In this document: positions 8,143 to 16,544 of the stretch, piece by piece
Position numbering within the stretch: the stretch's first letter is position 1
Layout of the letters: each line of letters starts with the position of its first letter
Assembly (NCBI GenBank): GCA_031460505.1
Contig: JAVKTT010000001.1
Span: 558,001 to 622,000, forward strand
DNA: 64,000 nucleotides
Reading direction: 5' to 3'
DNA from: JAAYTL01 sp031460505
GTDB taxonomy: Bacteria > Bacillota > Clostridia > Tissierellales > Tissierellaceae
Notes under the pieces: generated by a model
Databases searched by the model: none
Seen by the model: the letters and a program-made list of their open reading frames with translations, nothing else
Told to the model about the DNA's origin: nothing
Program-made: the position numbers and the translations under genes

Positions 8143-9513
8143 TTAATTACTTATTTTCGTTTTATCCTTAAAAAAGTCCAAAGTTTCACTTCTAATCATA
8201 CCAGCCATGATAACTAATCCAGTCATATTGAAGAATATTGAAAGGGCATTAGTTACGTCCGCTAAGATTATTATTCTTTCAACTCCATATACTCCACCTA
8301 ATAACATTACACCAATAAATATTAGTTGTATAACTTTACCAAACATTTTACTACCAGCAAGCGATCTAGCTTGTGATTCAATAAAATAAGCAAAGCTTAG
8401 GACTGTTGAGAATGCAAATAACACTACTGCTATTATGATTATTAATTTTCCTGGAAAACCTAAGACACTTTCAAACGCCCTTATAGGTAATGTAGCAGCT
8501 GTTTGATCTGCCCCTGTCCAAGTGCCTGATGATAGAATTGCAAGTGCTGTAAGAGAACAAATCACTATTGTATCAAAGAATACTTCAAATACACCCCAAA
8601 TACCTTGTTCCACTGGATGTTTAACATTTGCTTGACCATGCATAATTGATTGAATACCATTACCAGCATCACTAGAATACATTCCTCTAGCAGTACCCCA
8701 TCTTATTGCTTGAGCTACTGCAGCGCCGGTAAATCCGCCTATAGCTGCTGATGGTTGGAAAGCATACTTAAAAATAGAAACTAGTGAAGGAATGAAGTTG
8801 TTTAGATTCATAATTATAACTGCCAATGCACCTATAGCAAATAAAGCGGACATAACTGGTACTAATCTATCAGTTATCTTAACTAAAGCTTTTACCCCGC
8901 CATAAACAACTATAGAGACTACTGCCATTGCTACTAAAGTTGAAATCCATCTATTTACATTTAGTTCTGCTAAATTATCTACTAAAGCTCCTGTGTGTAC
9001 ACCTGCAGCAACTAATAATCCAATTATAAGAGATATAGCAAAACCTACTGCTAGAATAAATCCAAAAGTTTTGTTTACTTTTTTCCCCACGCCTTCTTTT
9101 AAATACATATATGGTCCAGCATCATATTCACCATCATCTCTTCTTTTACGAAACTTTACAGAAGCTACAACTTCAGAATATTTAATTGCCATTGCCACAA
9201 ATCCAACAACCCACATCCAGAATATAGCCCCTGGACCACCTCTTACAATACCTATTGCAACACCTATAATGTTTCCTGTACCTACAGTAGCACTAAGTGC
9301 TGCCATTACAGCAGAATAACTTGATATACCATTCTCATTGCTCTCTCTGCCTTCTTTTTTAAATATTGTATTTTTAAGTATCCAACCTAATCGTCTAAAC
9401 TGAAGTCCTCCTGTAGCTACAGTCAAAATAATTCCACCACCAACTAACCAAATCAGCATCGGTAGTCCCCAAGCCCAGTTTGCAAAACTAACCATCAAAT
9501 CATATAAAAACAT
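8143..9513 (-). CDS. Sodium:alanine/glycine symporter (AGCS family), copy 2
   Basis: A 457-residue membrane carrier closely related to the copy at 2287-3654. It has the same WGLPMLIWLVGGG start, GTGNIIGVAIG block, RGGPGAIFWM and AIRWGTARGMYSSDAG loop. The frame is open to 9528, but that ATG lies inside the Shine-Dalgarno (GAGGAGGGC), so the next ATG (9511-9513, MFLYDLM), which matches the paralogue, is the true start. It is last in a probable dpaL-ygeY-AGCS operon: the gap to ygeY is 57 bp and a terminator follows. With a sigma-54 promoter ahead of dpaL, uptake should be co-induced with degradation (inference). Confidence 0.93.
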   Translation of the reverse strand: MFLYDLMVSFANWAWGLPMLIWLVGGGIILTVATGGLQFRRLGWILKNTIFKKEGRESNENGISSYSAVMAALSATVGTGNIIGVAIGIVRGGPGAIFWMWVVGFVAMAIKYSEVVASVKFRKRRDDGEYDAGPYMYLKEGVGKKVNKTFGFILAVGFAISLIIGLLVAAGVHTGALVDNLAELNVNRWISTLVAMAVVSIVVYGGVKALVKITDRLVPVMSALFAIGALAVIIMNLNNFIPSLVSIFKYAFQPSAAIGGFTGAAVAQAIRWGTARGMYSSDAGNGIQSIMHGQANVKHPVEQGIWGVFEVFFDTIVICSLTALAILSSGTWTGADQTAATLPIRAFESVLGFPGKLIIIIAVVLFAFSTVLSFAYFIESQARSLAGSKMFGKVIQLIFIGVMLLGGVYGVERIIILADVTNALSIFFNMTGLVIMAGMIRSETLDFFKDKTKISN

Positions 9514-9570
9514 AATAGCCCTCCTCATTTTATTATTTGAGAGAATACAGCATGAATGTATAATTGCTAT

Positions 9571-10758
9571 TTATTTGAGTAACGTTTCCATAATTGAAAC
9601 ATATATGTCACAAACTTTCTCTAATTGCTCAATCTCTGCATACTCATTTAGAGTATGCGCTAGATTTTCTTTTGAGGGTCCAATTCCTATTGTTTTAATA
9701 CCTGCTTCTCCTGCATAATGACTGGCATTAGTACAGAAGTGATAGTGAGTAATTTTTGCATCAATTCCAAGTGCTTTAATACCTTTATAAATATTTTGAA
9801 TAAAATCTTCACTGTGGTCAAAAATCCATCCAGGGAAAAATCTTTCTCCTTGAATTTTATTACCTGTGTAACAAGCCTCTTCTCCAACTGCATAAGACAC
9901 TTTAGCCTTTAATTCTGGATCTTTATGCATCATTCTGTCTAACAAATCTTGTAAAGGTTTCAGCACACTTTCTTTAGTTTCCCCTACTAATAACCTTCTG
10001 TCATATGTTGCAACTGCATATTCTGGGACTACTGACGCACCTGGATATGGAGAGGATTTAATATCCGTAAGTTCTAATATACCTTTCCCCAGTACTGGAT
10101 GTTCTGTAGGCTCTAGCTTTTTGATTTCTTCAATTATATTACAAATCTTGTAAACTGCATTTATTCCCTTTTCAGGGTTTGCAGAGTGTGCAGCTTTTCC
10201 AAATACTTCAAGTCTTATTTCAGCCCTGCCTCTCTGTCCAATCTTGAGATTTAATTCTGATGCTTCACCAATAATTACATAATCTGGATTATATTCTTTA
10301 CTGATTTCCCTAGCTGCAACTCCTTCGAAACATTCCTCATGGACAACTCCAGCTACATGAATCTCTCCTGGAAAGTCTCTTTTAGTGTCTTCAGCAAAAC
10401 ATGCTGCAGCTACAGCCATAGCAGCTAGAGCTCCCTTCATGTCACTAGTTCCCCTACCATGGATTTTGTTATCTTGAATTTCTCCACTAAATGGTGGATA
10501 GGTCCACAATGACTCATCAGTTATTGGAACTGTGTCTAAGTGTCCATCAAATACTATGGATTTTCCAGGTCTATTACCTTTAATTGTGCCAATGGTATTA
10601 CCAAACTTATCAACTCTAACTTCATCAAAATCTTTTTCTCTGAAAAACTTCTGTAATACTTCTGAAGCCTTATCCTCTTCTCCAGAATAAGACTTTGTCC
10701 TAACTAAATCTTGTGTTAGTTTAATAACCTCATCTCTTCTTTGAATTATAAAACTCAC
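9571..10758 (-). CDS. ygeY: YgeY-family M20 metallohydrolase
   Basis: A 395-residue ArgE/DapE/ACY1-type hydrolase most like YgeY, which in many anaerobes and in E. coli sits next to diaminopropionate ammonia-lyase. Metal and catalytic motifs: FDGHLDTVP near residues 69-77, GRGTSDMKG near 96-104, VVHEECFEG near 131-139, and TNASHYAGEAGIKTIGIGP in the C-terminal region. The pairing with dpaL directly upstream supports the call. The start is unusual: the only canonical in-frame start (GTG, 10756-10758) is embedded in a perfect AAGGAGGTGA Shine-Dalgarno, and the codons at proper spacing are ATA and ATT. Its chemical role is not established. Confidence 0.85.
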   Translation of the reverse strand: MSFIIQRRDEVIKLTQDLVRTKSYSGEEDKASEVLQKFFREKDFDEVRVDKFGNTIGTIKGNRPGKSIVFDGHLDTVPITDESLWTYPPFSGEIQDNKIHGRGTSDMKGALAAMAVAAACFAEDTKRDFPGEIHVAGVVHEECFEGVAAREISKEYNPDYVIIGEASELNLKIGQRGRAEIRLEVFGKAAHSANPEKGINAVYKICNIIEEIKKLEPTEHPVLGKGILELTDIKSSPYPGASVVPEYAVATYDRRLLVGETKESVLKPLQDLLDRMMHKDPELKAKVSYAVGEEACYTGNKIQGERFFPGWIFDHSEDFIQNIYKGIKALGIDAKITHYHFCTNASHYAGEAGIKTIGIGPSKENLAHTLNEYAEIEQLEKVCDIYVSIMETLLK

Positions 10759-10850
10759 CTCCTTATAATAGATTATTCAAACAACATTTGATGCATACCT
10801 ACTTAATCATAGGTATAAAAGATTTTGTCTGTTTCGCATTTTGTTATATA

Positions 10851-10868
10851 AAGAGAAACGAATCTCTT
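10851..10868 (-). terminator. Short hairpin at the dpaL stop codon
   Basis: AAGAGA (10851-10856) pairs with TCTCTT (10863-10868) and overlaps the dpaL stop codon. It is a weak stem without a long T run, so it may only reduce transcription into ygeY. Confidence 0.35.
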
Positions 10869-12088
10869 TATTTAGTTGATTGATGATCTCCGTCCCATAC
10901 TATATCTCTATACTTCTTAGGATCAGTGTCACCTTCTGTACTTATTAAGAGCACTACTGAGTTTTCATCTAATCTTAACTTCTCTCTTAAGTCCTTATAC
11001 TCATCTCTTTCCATTAATAGTGTAATAACGCCAGTTCCTACGGCTCCGGATTCACCCGAAACAACTTGAGGATCACCTTTCAATGGTGCTGCTAATATTC
11101 TCATACCTCTAGCAGCTACATAGTCTGGACAAGATAGATATCCGTCTGCATAATCCTTTAGTATCTCATAACTAACAGTATTAGGTGCACCACAGGCTAA
11201 CCCAGCCATGATAGTTGGCATATCTCCTTCTACTATTTCTCTTTTTCCACTTAAGGATGATATATATAGACAATTTGCATCATCTGGTTCTACTATTATA
11301 GTGGTTGGTCTATCATCTCCAAACTTATCTACTAAATAACCAAGTATGGCTCCTGCAAATGAGCCTACACCAGCCTGAAGAAATACATGAGTTGGTTTAT
11401 CTATTCCATAGTCTTCTAATTGATTCATAGCTTCATAGATCAATGTTCCATATCCTTGCATAATCCATGTTGGTATATCTTCGTAACCTTCCCAGGCAGT
11501 ATCTTGAATAACTACCCATCCATTTTTCTTAGCCATTTCATCTGAAAGGGCTACAGCTTCTTCATAATTTCCATCTATAATAGATGCATCTGAACCTTCT
11601 TTTCTAATATTGTTCAATCTTATTGGAGATGAGCCCCTTGGCATATAAACAACTGATTTTTGACCAAGCTGATTAGCTGCCCAAGCCACTCCTCTACCAT
11701 GATTACCATCAGTGGCTGTTACAAATGTAATCTCACCTAGCTTATCTTTTACTTCCTTTGATTTTAGATATTCAAAGGAAACCTCTGATATGTCTATTCC
11801 TAACTTATCAGCTAGATAATGACCTACTGCATATGCACCACCCAATACTTTAAAAGCATTTAATCCAAATCTATATGATTCATCTTTTAGAAATATGCTC
11901 TTTACACCAAAGTGATTAGCTAAACCCTCTAAGTTGTGTAATGGTGTTACTGAATACTCATCAAAGCCTTTATGAAATTCATTTACCTTTTTTATTGTCT
12001 CTTCAGAAATGAAGCTAACACTAGCCTTTGGATTATCATTTCTGACACTAACTAAATTAGCTTTAATAAGCTCATGTTTAAACGTCAT
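10868..12088 (-). CDS. dpaL: Diaminopropionate ammonia-lyase (PLP, fold type II)
   Basis: A 406-residue PLP enzyme that converts 2,3-diaminopropionate to pyruvate and two ammonia; family members also act on serine. The Schiff-base lysine is Lys80 in LNAFKVLGG, with DGNHGRGVAW as the phosphate-side Asn loop, AGVGSFAGA as the glycine-rich phosphate cradle, and SGESGAVG near the C terminus. These blocks match DpaL/YgeX rather than threonine synthase or tryptophan synthase beta. AAGGAGGATAAAT precedes the ATG. It heads the operon with ygeY and AGCS-2; a sigma-54 promoter matching consensus lies 43 bp upstream and the activator gene is adjacent. Product pyruvate would feed fermentation (inference). 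Confidence 0.93.
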   Translation of the reverse strand: MTFKHELIKANLVSVRNDNPKASVSFISEETIKKVNEFHKGFDEYSVTPLHNLEGLANHFGVKSIFLKDESYRFGLNAFKVLGGAYAVGHYLADKLGIDISEVSFEYLKSKEVKDKLGEITFVTATDGNHGRGVAWAANQLGQKSVVYMPRGSSPIRLNNIRKEGSDASIIDGNYEEAVALSDEMAKKNGWVVIQDTAWEGYEDIPTWIMQGYGTLIYEAMNQLEDYGIDKPTHVFLQAGVGSFAGAILGYLVDKFGDDRPTTIIVEPDDANCLYISSLSGKREIVEGDMPTIMAGLACGAPNTVSYEILKDYADGYLSCPDYVAARGMRILAAPLKGDPQVVSGESGAVGTGVITLLMERDEYKDLREKLRLDENSVVLLISTEGDTDPKKYRDIVWDGDHQSTK

Positions 12089-12130
12089 ATTTATCCTCCT
12101 TAATAACTTTTCTACTTTGTACTTTTATTA

Positions 12131-12148
12131 TTGCAAATAGTATGCCAA
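12131..12148 (-). promoter_or_regulatory. Sigma-54 (-24/-12) promoter of the dpaL operon
   Basis: Read on the minus strand, TTGGCATACTATTTGCAA has the invariant GG and GC dinucleotides separated by exactly 10 nt and otherwise fits the TGGCA/TTGCA consensus. It lies 43 bp ahead of the dpaL ATG, which places the start of transcription about 30 bp before the gene. The adjacent gene encodes a sigma-54 activator. Confidence 0.85.
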
Positions 12149-12231
12149 TTTCCTATTTAAGATATTATCTACTCTCTAATGGCTTTAAATCAATGCTCTT
12201 ATTGTAAGTTTAGTTTAAAATAAGTATAAAA

Positions 12232-12271
12232 AATAGGCGATTATTATCAAATTGATAATAATCGCCCTATT
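12232..12271 (-). terminator. Rho-independent terminator of the sigma-54 activator gene
   Basis: GGCGATTATTATC pairs with GATAATAATCGCC around a 5-nt loop, extended by AATAGG/CCTATT, and is followed on the minus strand by TTTTTT. It stops read-through from the regulator into the dpaL promoter. Confidence 0.85.
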
Positions 12272-12315
12272 ATTTCATTTTATACACATTAAATTGTGAT
12301 AACAATCAAGTTTAT

Positions 12316-12361
12316 AGCAAATTATCAAAAGGATAATTTAATATCATTTTGATAATTTGCT
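12316..12361. promoter_or_regulatory. Probable enhancer (UAS) for the sigma-54 activator
   Basis: AGCAAATTATCAAAA (12316-12330) and TTTTGATAATTTGCT (12347-12361) are perfect 15-bp inverted arms. Within them are two copies of a smaller palindrome with half-sites TATC and GATAA five bases apart (12322-12336 and 12341-12355); a third copy is at 12244-12258, inside the terminator stem. The site lies about 170-230 bp upstream of the -24/-12 promoter, a usual enhancer distance. Binding by the adjacent regulator is inferred. Confidence 0.6.
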
Positions 12362-14087
12362 AAATATTATACTTTTTTATCTTTCTATACAAAGTTGCTA
12401 TACCTATACCAAGTTCTTTAGCAGCCTGCTCTTTACCTTCTTGAGATTTACCATACAAGGACAAAGCTTTATTAATATATTCTTTTTCCATAGCTTCCAA
12501 TGATAATGATACACTTGTATTAGTTTCATTATTTAATATAGCCTTTGGCAAATGAGATAACAAAATCACTCCATAATTTTCAACCATATTCATAGCATAT
12601 TCAACAGCATTTTCTAGTTCCCTTACATTCCCAGGCCAATCATAATTTATAAAATAATCCAACACCTCGCTACTTACACCTATATCGTATTTTCTAAATA
12701 ATATAGAATATTTCTTTATAAAGTAATTTGTAATTATCTTTATATCGTCTTTTCTATTTCTTAGTGGTGGAATCTGAAAAGGTATTACATTTAACCGATA
12801 ATATAAGTCTTCTCTAAACATCTTTTCCTCTATAAGTAACTCTAAATCTTTATTAGATGCAGCTATAACCCTAATATCTACAGGAATTGGTGTGTTTGAA
12901 CCAAGACGAATTATCTCACGCTCCTCTAATACCCTTAGTAATTTTGATTGTAAATATAATGGCATGTCACCAATTTCGTCAAGAAATAATGTACCATTAT
13001 TGGCAAACTCTATCTTTCCCATTTTTCCTTTTGGATCTGCTCCTGTAAATGCTCCTTTAATATACCCAAATAACTCTGATTCCAATAATGTATCAGGTAT
13101 GGCAGCACAATTAATAGCCACAAAAGCTTTATCCCGTCTATCACTTTCCATATGAATTCCACGAGCAAACAATTCCTTACCTGTACCACTTTCACCAGTT
13201 ATTAATACAGTTGAGTTAGAAGATTTTATCTTTCTTATTTTATTTTTTATTTCTCTAATTTCTATACTTTCTCCTATAATATCCTCTAGCCCCATATTTT
13301 CTTTTGAAGTAGAAACAGAGGTCGAAATAGCTTCAAGAGTACTAATATTTGTGAATATGTACACTCTATCATAAGTAGAAATTCCTGTTATTATCTTATG
13401 TTCTTCTCCTAAGATATAATAGATATTGTTATCTATACTTAATTCATATTCAGTAAAGTTCAATATTTCATTTCCTGTTTTTTTAATATAGTCTATAAAT
13501 TGTGGTACATTATCCAAACCTAGCATCTTAACTGCCATATTATTTATATTACTAATTTTATTTCTTTTATCAACAATAAATATACCTTGCTCAATCTTTT
13601 CTATTGTACTACTTAACATTTCAATTATATTTTTCATCTTATTTAATTCTAAACCTTCTCTAGCTTTAGAGGCAATTAAATCTGATATCTGCTCTAGGAA
13701 TTCTATATATATATCTAAATTACTTAAGATATGCTCTCTTTGTTCATATGTAAAGCATACCAGACCTATAACCCCTATAACTTCTTCATGCATCTTAATT
13801 GGCATACTCATCTCAAAAGTCTCTTCACATGTATTCTCTTTAGAACATGTACTACATATATGATGATTACCTGGGTTCATGATTATTTGTTTTTCTTTGC
13901 TTTTCATTACCTCCTTGTAAACATGTCCTTCTTCTTCCATGAATTTATTCAACTGGTCTTTGAACATACCAGTACCGGCAACTCTAAATAGTTTATCATC
14001 TACTATTTCTACATCTACCATAAGAACTTTAGATAATGCCTCAGCATATTTTATTGCAGTTGATTGCATTCCTTTTAATAGACTCAT
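12360..14087 (-). CDS. Sigma-54-dependent activator with sensor/PAS domains and Fis-type HTH
   Basis: A 575-residue enhancer-binding protein. The N-terminal sensor region (residues 1-145) contains Cys78, Cys81 and Cys87 (CSTCSKENTC), a possible metal or redox site; a PAS-like segment spans about 155-250. The AAA+ domain has Walker A GESGTGKE (298-305), the sigma-54 contact loop GAFTGA (345-350) and Walker B LFLDEIGDM. The C-terminal Fis-type HTH ends at LGIGIATLYRKIKKYNI. The layout resembles clostridial amino-acid regulators such as PrdR (comparison from memory). It should switch on the adjacent dpaL-ygeY-AGCS operon, which has a -24/-12 promoter; the inducer is unknown, plausibly an amino acid. 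Confidence 0.92.
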   Translation of the reverse strand: MSLLKGMQSTAIKYAEALSKVLMVDVEIVDDKLFRVAGTGMFKDQLNKFMEEEGHVYKEVMKSKEKQIIMNPGNHHICSTCSKENTCEETFEMSMPIKMHEEVIGVIGLVCFTYEQREHILSNLDIYIEFLEQISDLIASKAREGLELNKMKNIIEMLSSTIEKIEQGIFIVDKRNKISNINNMAVKMLGLDNVPQFIDYIKKTGNEILNFTEYELSIDNNIYYILGEEHKIITGISTYDRVYIFTNISTLEAISTSVSTSKENMGLEDIIGESIEIREIKNKIRKIKSSNSTVLITGESGTGKELFARGIHMESDRRDKAFVAINCAAIPDTLLESELFGYIKGAFTGADPKGKMGKIEFANNGTLFLDEIGDMPLYLQSKLLRVLEEREIIRLGSNTPIPVDIRVIAASNKDLELLIEEKMFREDLYYRLNVIPFQIPPLRNRKDDIKIITNYFIKKYSILFRKYDIGVSSEVLDYFINYDWPGNVRELENAVEYAMNMVENYGVILLSHLPKAILNNETNTSVSLSLEAMEKEYINKALSLYGKSQEGKEQAAKELGIGIATLYRKIKKYNI

Positions 14088-14160
14088 AAGATAACTAACC
14101 TCCTTTAACTATATATTATCAAATATTGAGTTATAAGAATATACAGTTTATAATAAAAAA

Positions 14161-14183
14161 TGCTTGTGATATTTTCACAAGCA
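14161..14183 (-). terminator. Rho-independent terminator after megL copy 1
   Basis: TGCTTGTGA (14161-14169) pairs with TCACAAGCA (14175-14183) and is flanked by A/T runs on both sides, so it can work in both directions. It closes the methionine gamma-lyase gene. Confidence 0.8.
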
Positions 14184-14204
14184 TTTTTTATATATTACAT
14201 TATA

Positions 14205-15407
14205 TTAGTTAACTTTTTCTGCTACTATCTTTAATGCTCTATCTAAGTCAGCTATTAAGTCTTCTACATTTTCAACACCTATTGAAAGTCTTACTTGACC
14301 ATCATAGATACCTACTGCTGCTCTTTCTTCTTTTGTCATGTCAAAGTGGCTCATTGTAGGTGAATGTTGGATAAGTGAATCTACGTTTCCTAAGCTTGTT
14401 GCTAAGCTTACGACTTCTAGATTATCCATTAGTACTTTACCTGCTTCTATACCACCTTTAACATCAACACTCATTAATCCACCAAAACCATTTTTCATTT
14501 GTTTCTTAGCAATTTCATGTGTTGGATGTGATGGTAATCCTGGGTAGTATACATTTTCTACTTGTGGATGATTAATTAAGAATTCCGCTACTTTCATAGC
14601 ATTTGAACAATGTTTTTCCATTCTTATTCCTAATGTTTTCATTCCTTGCATTAATAACCATGCATCAAATGGTGATATTACTTGACCAAACGTTTGAACT
14701 ATTGGGAATCTAGCTCTATCCATCAATTCTTTACTTCCTGCTAATACTCCTGCAACAACTGTACCGTGTCCACAAAGGAATTTAGTTGCACTGTGAACTA
14801 CTATATCTGCACCTAAATTTAGTGGGTTTTGTAAATATGGTGATGCAAATGTACTATCTACTATTACTTTTGCTCCATGTTTATGAGCAACTTCAGCAAC
14901 TGCCTCAATGTCAGTTATTCTTAATGTTGGGTTAGCTGGTGTTTCTATATAAACACATTTTGTATTTGGTTTAATAGCTGCTTCTATCTGTGATAGATCT
15001 GATGTATCTACCATTGTCATTTCAATTCCTAAATCTGTTAATACATTTTTGATTAATGCAAATGTACAACCGTAGATAACGTCTCCAGCTACTACATGAT
15101 CTCCAGCTCTAAGTACTGTTAAAAGAGCTGTTGAAATTGCTGCCATACCTGAGCTAACTGCTAATGCAGCTTCTGCATTCTCTAATATTGCAATTTTCTT
15201 TTCTAATTCTGCTTGTGTTGGGCTTCCGAATCTTGTGTAAGTAAATCCTTGATCTTGATTTTGATTAAGTCTGATTGCTTCTTCTGTATTTGGTAATACG
15301 AATGTTGATGTTTGAAAAATAGGGCTTACGTGAGCTCCTGTTACTGGGTCATGATATTGTCCAGCATGAAGTGCTTTTGTGCTAAATCCCATGTCTTTGT
15401 AATCCAT
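14205..15407 (-). CDS. megL: Methionine gamma-lyase-type PLP enzyme, copy 1
   Basis: A 400-residue fold-type-I PLP enzyme predicted to split methionine to methanethiol, 2-oxobutyrate and ammonia. The Schiff-base lysine is Lys209 in HSATKF, the tyrosine and cysteine of IYGCTF (Cys114) match the cysteine that marks methionine gamma-lyases over cystathionine lyases, and SSGMAAISTALL forms the cofactor phosphate loop. AAAAGGGAGGATTTATTT precedes the ATG. It has a tandem paralogue at 18061-19266, and the duplication also included an upstream gin-like gene now decayed at 15565-15745. Cystathionine or homocysteine lyase activity cannot be excluded from sequence. Confidence 0.87.
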   Translation of the reverse strand: MDYKDMGFSTKALHAGQYHDPVTGAHVSPIFQTSTFVLPNTEEAIRLNQNQDQGFTYTRFGSPTQAELEKKIAILENAEAALAVSSGMAAISTALLTVLRAGDHVVAGDVIYGCTFALIKNVLTDLGIEMTMVDTSDLSQIEAAIKPNTKCVYIETPANPTLRITDIEAVAEVAHKHGAKVIVDSTFASPYLQNPLNLGADIVVHSATKFLCGHGTVVAGVLAGSKELMDRARFPIVQTFGQVISPFDAWLLMQGMKTLGIRMEKHCSNAMKVAEFLINHPQVENVYYPGLPSHPTHEIAKKQMKNGFGGLMSVDVKGGIEAGKVLMDNLEVVSLATSLGNVDSLIQHSPTMSHFDMTKEERAAVGIYDGQVRLSIGVENVEDLIADLDRALKIVAEKVN

Positions 15408-15492
15408 AAATAAATCCTCCCTTTTGTTATATATATAAATTTATAGGATAGTTTTCCTAGTTAATTACATGATATATTAATTTTTTCTCCTA

Positions 15493-15545
15493 ATCATCGT
15501 ACGATTTGTATGAATTGGGGTGTTTAAATTTAGTCAAATTTAAAT
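15493..15545. promoter_or_regulatory. Upstream element shared with the DUF1989 gene
   Basis: The stretch around CGATTTGTATGAATTGGGGT (15502-15521) is strongly similar to TGATTTGTATAAATTAAGGT (16451-16470), upstream of the DUF1989 gene, with further similarity on both flanks. Each lies about 90-110 bp before its gene. A common promoter or operator is possible; it could also be a relic of duplication. Confidence 0.4.
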
Positions 15546-15555
15546 AATATGAAAA

Positions 15556-15580
15556 AAACCCTGCTTATTTAGCAGGGTTT
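15556..15580 (-). terminator. Hairpin terminator of the decayed gin copy
   Basis: AAACCCTGCT (15556-15565) pairs with AGCAGGGTTT (15571-15580), followed on the minus strand by a run of T. It is the counterpart of the hairpin at 19439-19461 behind the intact gin-like gene and stops transcription before megL copy 1. Confidence 0.8.
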
Positions 15581-15745
15581 AGTATAACCTTAGGGTTTAT
15601 CTAATAATTAAGAAATATTCTTATCAGATTTTGTATTAACATAGTCCGTCCATTATCTATATATTTGCAAACTCTTCAATGTAATCTTTACATATTGTAT
15701 AATGAATAAATATAATGTTCTCTATTGCCATTTTAAAAACACCTT
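15565..15745 (-). pseudogene. Decayed copy of the Gin/CsfB-like zinc protein gene
   Basis: Nucleotide alignment by eye with 19446-19637 is extensive over the whole stretch, including the last codons (both end ILNPAK) and the terminator. This copy has lost the start region with the first CxxC, has a frameshift after GNR, a Cys-to-Tyr change (TGC to TAC) in the second CxxC and an early TAG. It therefore cannot make the zinc protein. It lies between the DUF1989 gene and megL copy 1, in the position that the intact gin-like gene occupies ahead of megL copy 2. Confidence 0.8.
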
Positions 15746-15763
15746 CTATACTATAAAAACTAC

Positions 15764-16363
15764 CTATTCTTCAAGTATTTGTATCATAATATCGGTTATC
15801 TTATTGCCCGCAATAGCATTTACATCCATTGGACATGCAGAAACAGCACCAACCACGTCCATTTTGCACTGGAGCAACAGGTAGTCTCCAGCTTTAGAAT
15901 CACAAGGTAATTGCTCGAGCTTTAGGTCTGATGTGATTGATGTTTTCTGAAATATGTTAAGCGGATTCCCATAATTTTCATCACTAAGATTATATTCTTT
16001 TAAAACTTCTTCAAGATTATCAATACAATTTCTATGCTCTTTGATACCATAGTCTACTAAGTACCTCCATTTATTACAAGCTGGCATTATCATATCAACA
16101 CTTTTTGAAGTATCTTCAATTACCTCAAAAATTGGAGCTTTTCTATTTGTACGGAGTTTATATCCTGGATACAATCGCAAAGATAATTCAGTTATATAAC
16201 TATGACCTACAGAAAGATGTTCCTTCAAATCATTGCGACTAAATGCAAAAAAATCGGCAACTTGTCCACCTTCCATATCAATAACTTTAACAAATTGTCC
16301 AGCACTGGCTTCAAATGAACGAGCGAATCCCCCTGGCACTATAATTTCTTTAACAATCTTCAT
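15764..16363 (-). CDS. DUF1989 (urea-carboxylase-associated family) protein
   Basis: A 199-residue protein of the DUF1989 family, members of which accompany urea/guanidine carboxylases; no carboxylase is present here. Family features: an N-terminal beta segment ending GQFVKVIDMEGGQVADFF, a central NRKAPIFEV, then DMIMPACNKWRY, and CPMDVNAIAGNKITDI near the C terminus, with conserved Cys, Asp and His residues suggesting a metal site. ATAGGAGGTAAAA precedes the ATG. It sits between NhaC and megL copy 1 in a methionine-degradation cluster, which suggests a role in that pathway or in handling its ammonia or one-carbon by-products (inference only). Biochemical function is not established. Confidence 0.85.
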   Translation of the reverse strand: MKIVKEIIVPGGFARSFEASAGQFVKVIDMEGGQVADFFAFSRNDLKEHLSVGHSYITELSLRLYPGYKLRTNRKAPIFEVIEDTSKSVDMIMPACNKWRYLVDYGIKEHRNCIDNLEEVLKEYNLSDENYGNPLNIFQKTSITSDLKLEQLPCDSKAGDYLLLQCKMDVVGAVSACPMDVNAIAGNKITDIMIQILEE

Positions 16364-16449
16364 TTTTACCTCCTATAAATTCATAATTTTTATAGTTATA
16401 ATTCATAATAAATAATTTACATTACAAATATTGTATTAATATTCATCTT

Positions 16450-16490
16450 ATGATTTGTATAAATTAAGGTATTAAATTAATTAAATTTAT
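16450..16490. promoter_or_regulatory. Element shared with the region upstream of megL copy 1
   Basis: Counterpart of 15493-15545. The shared core is GATTTGTAT-[AG]-AATT-[AG][AG]-GGT, followed by an AT-rich inverted repeat. It lies about 90-125 bp upstream of the DUF1989 start and just past the NhaC terminator, where a new promoter is expected. Confidence 0.4.
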
Positions 16491-16496
16491 ATAATT

Positions 16497-16534
16497 AAAT
16501 CTCAGATACAAATTCTAATTCATATCTGAGATTT
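16497..16534 (-). terminator. Hairpin terminator after the NhaC gene
   Basis: AAATCTCAGATA (16497-16508) pairs perfectly with TATCTGAGATTT (16523-16534). The 12-bp stem directly follows the NhaC stop codon; T-rich sequence follows on the minus strand. Confidence 0.7.
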
Positions 16535-16544
16535 AATTTATTCT

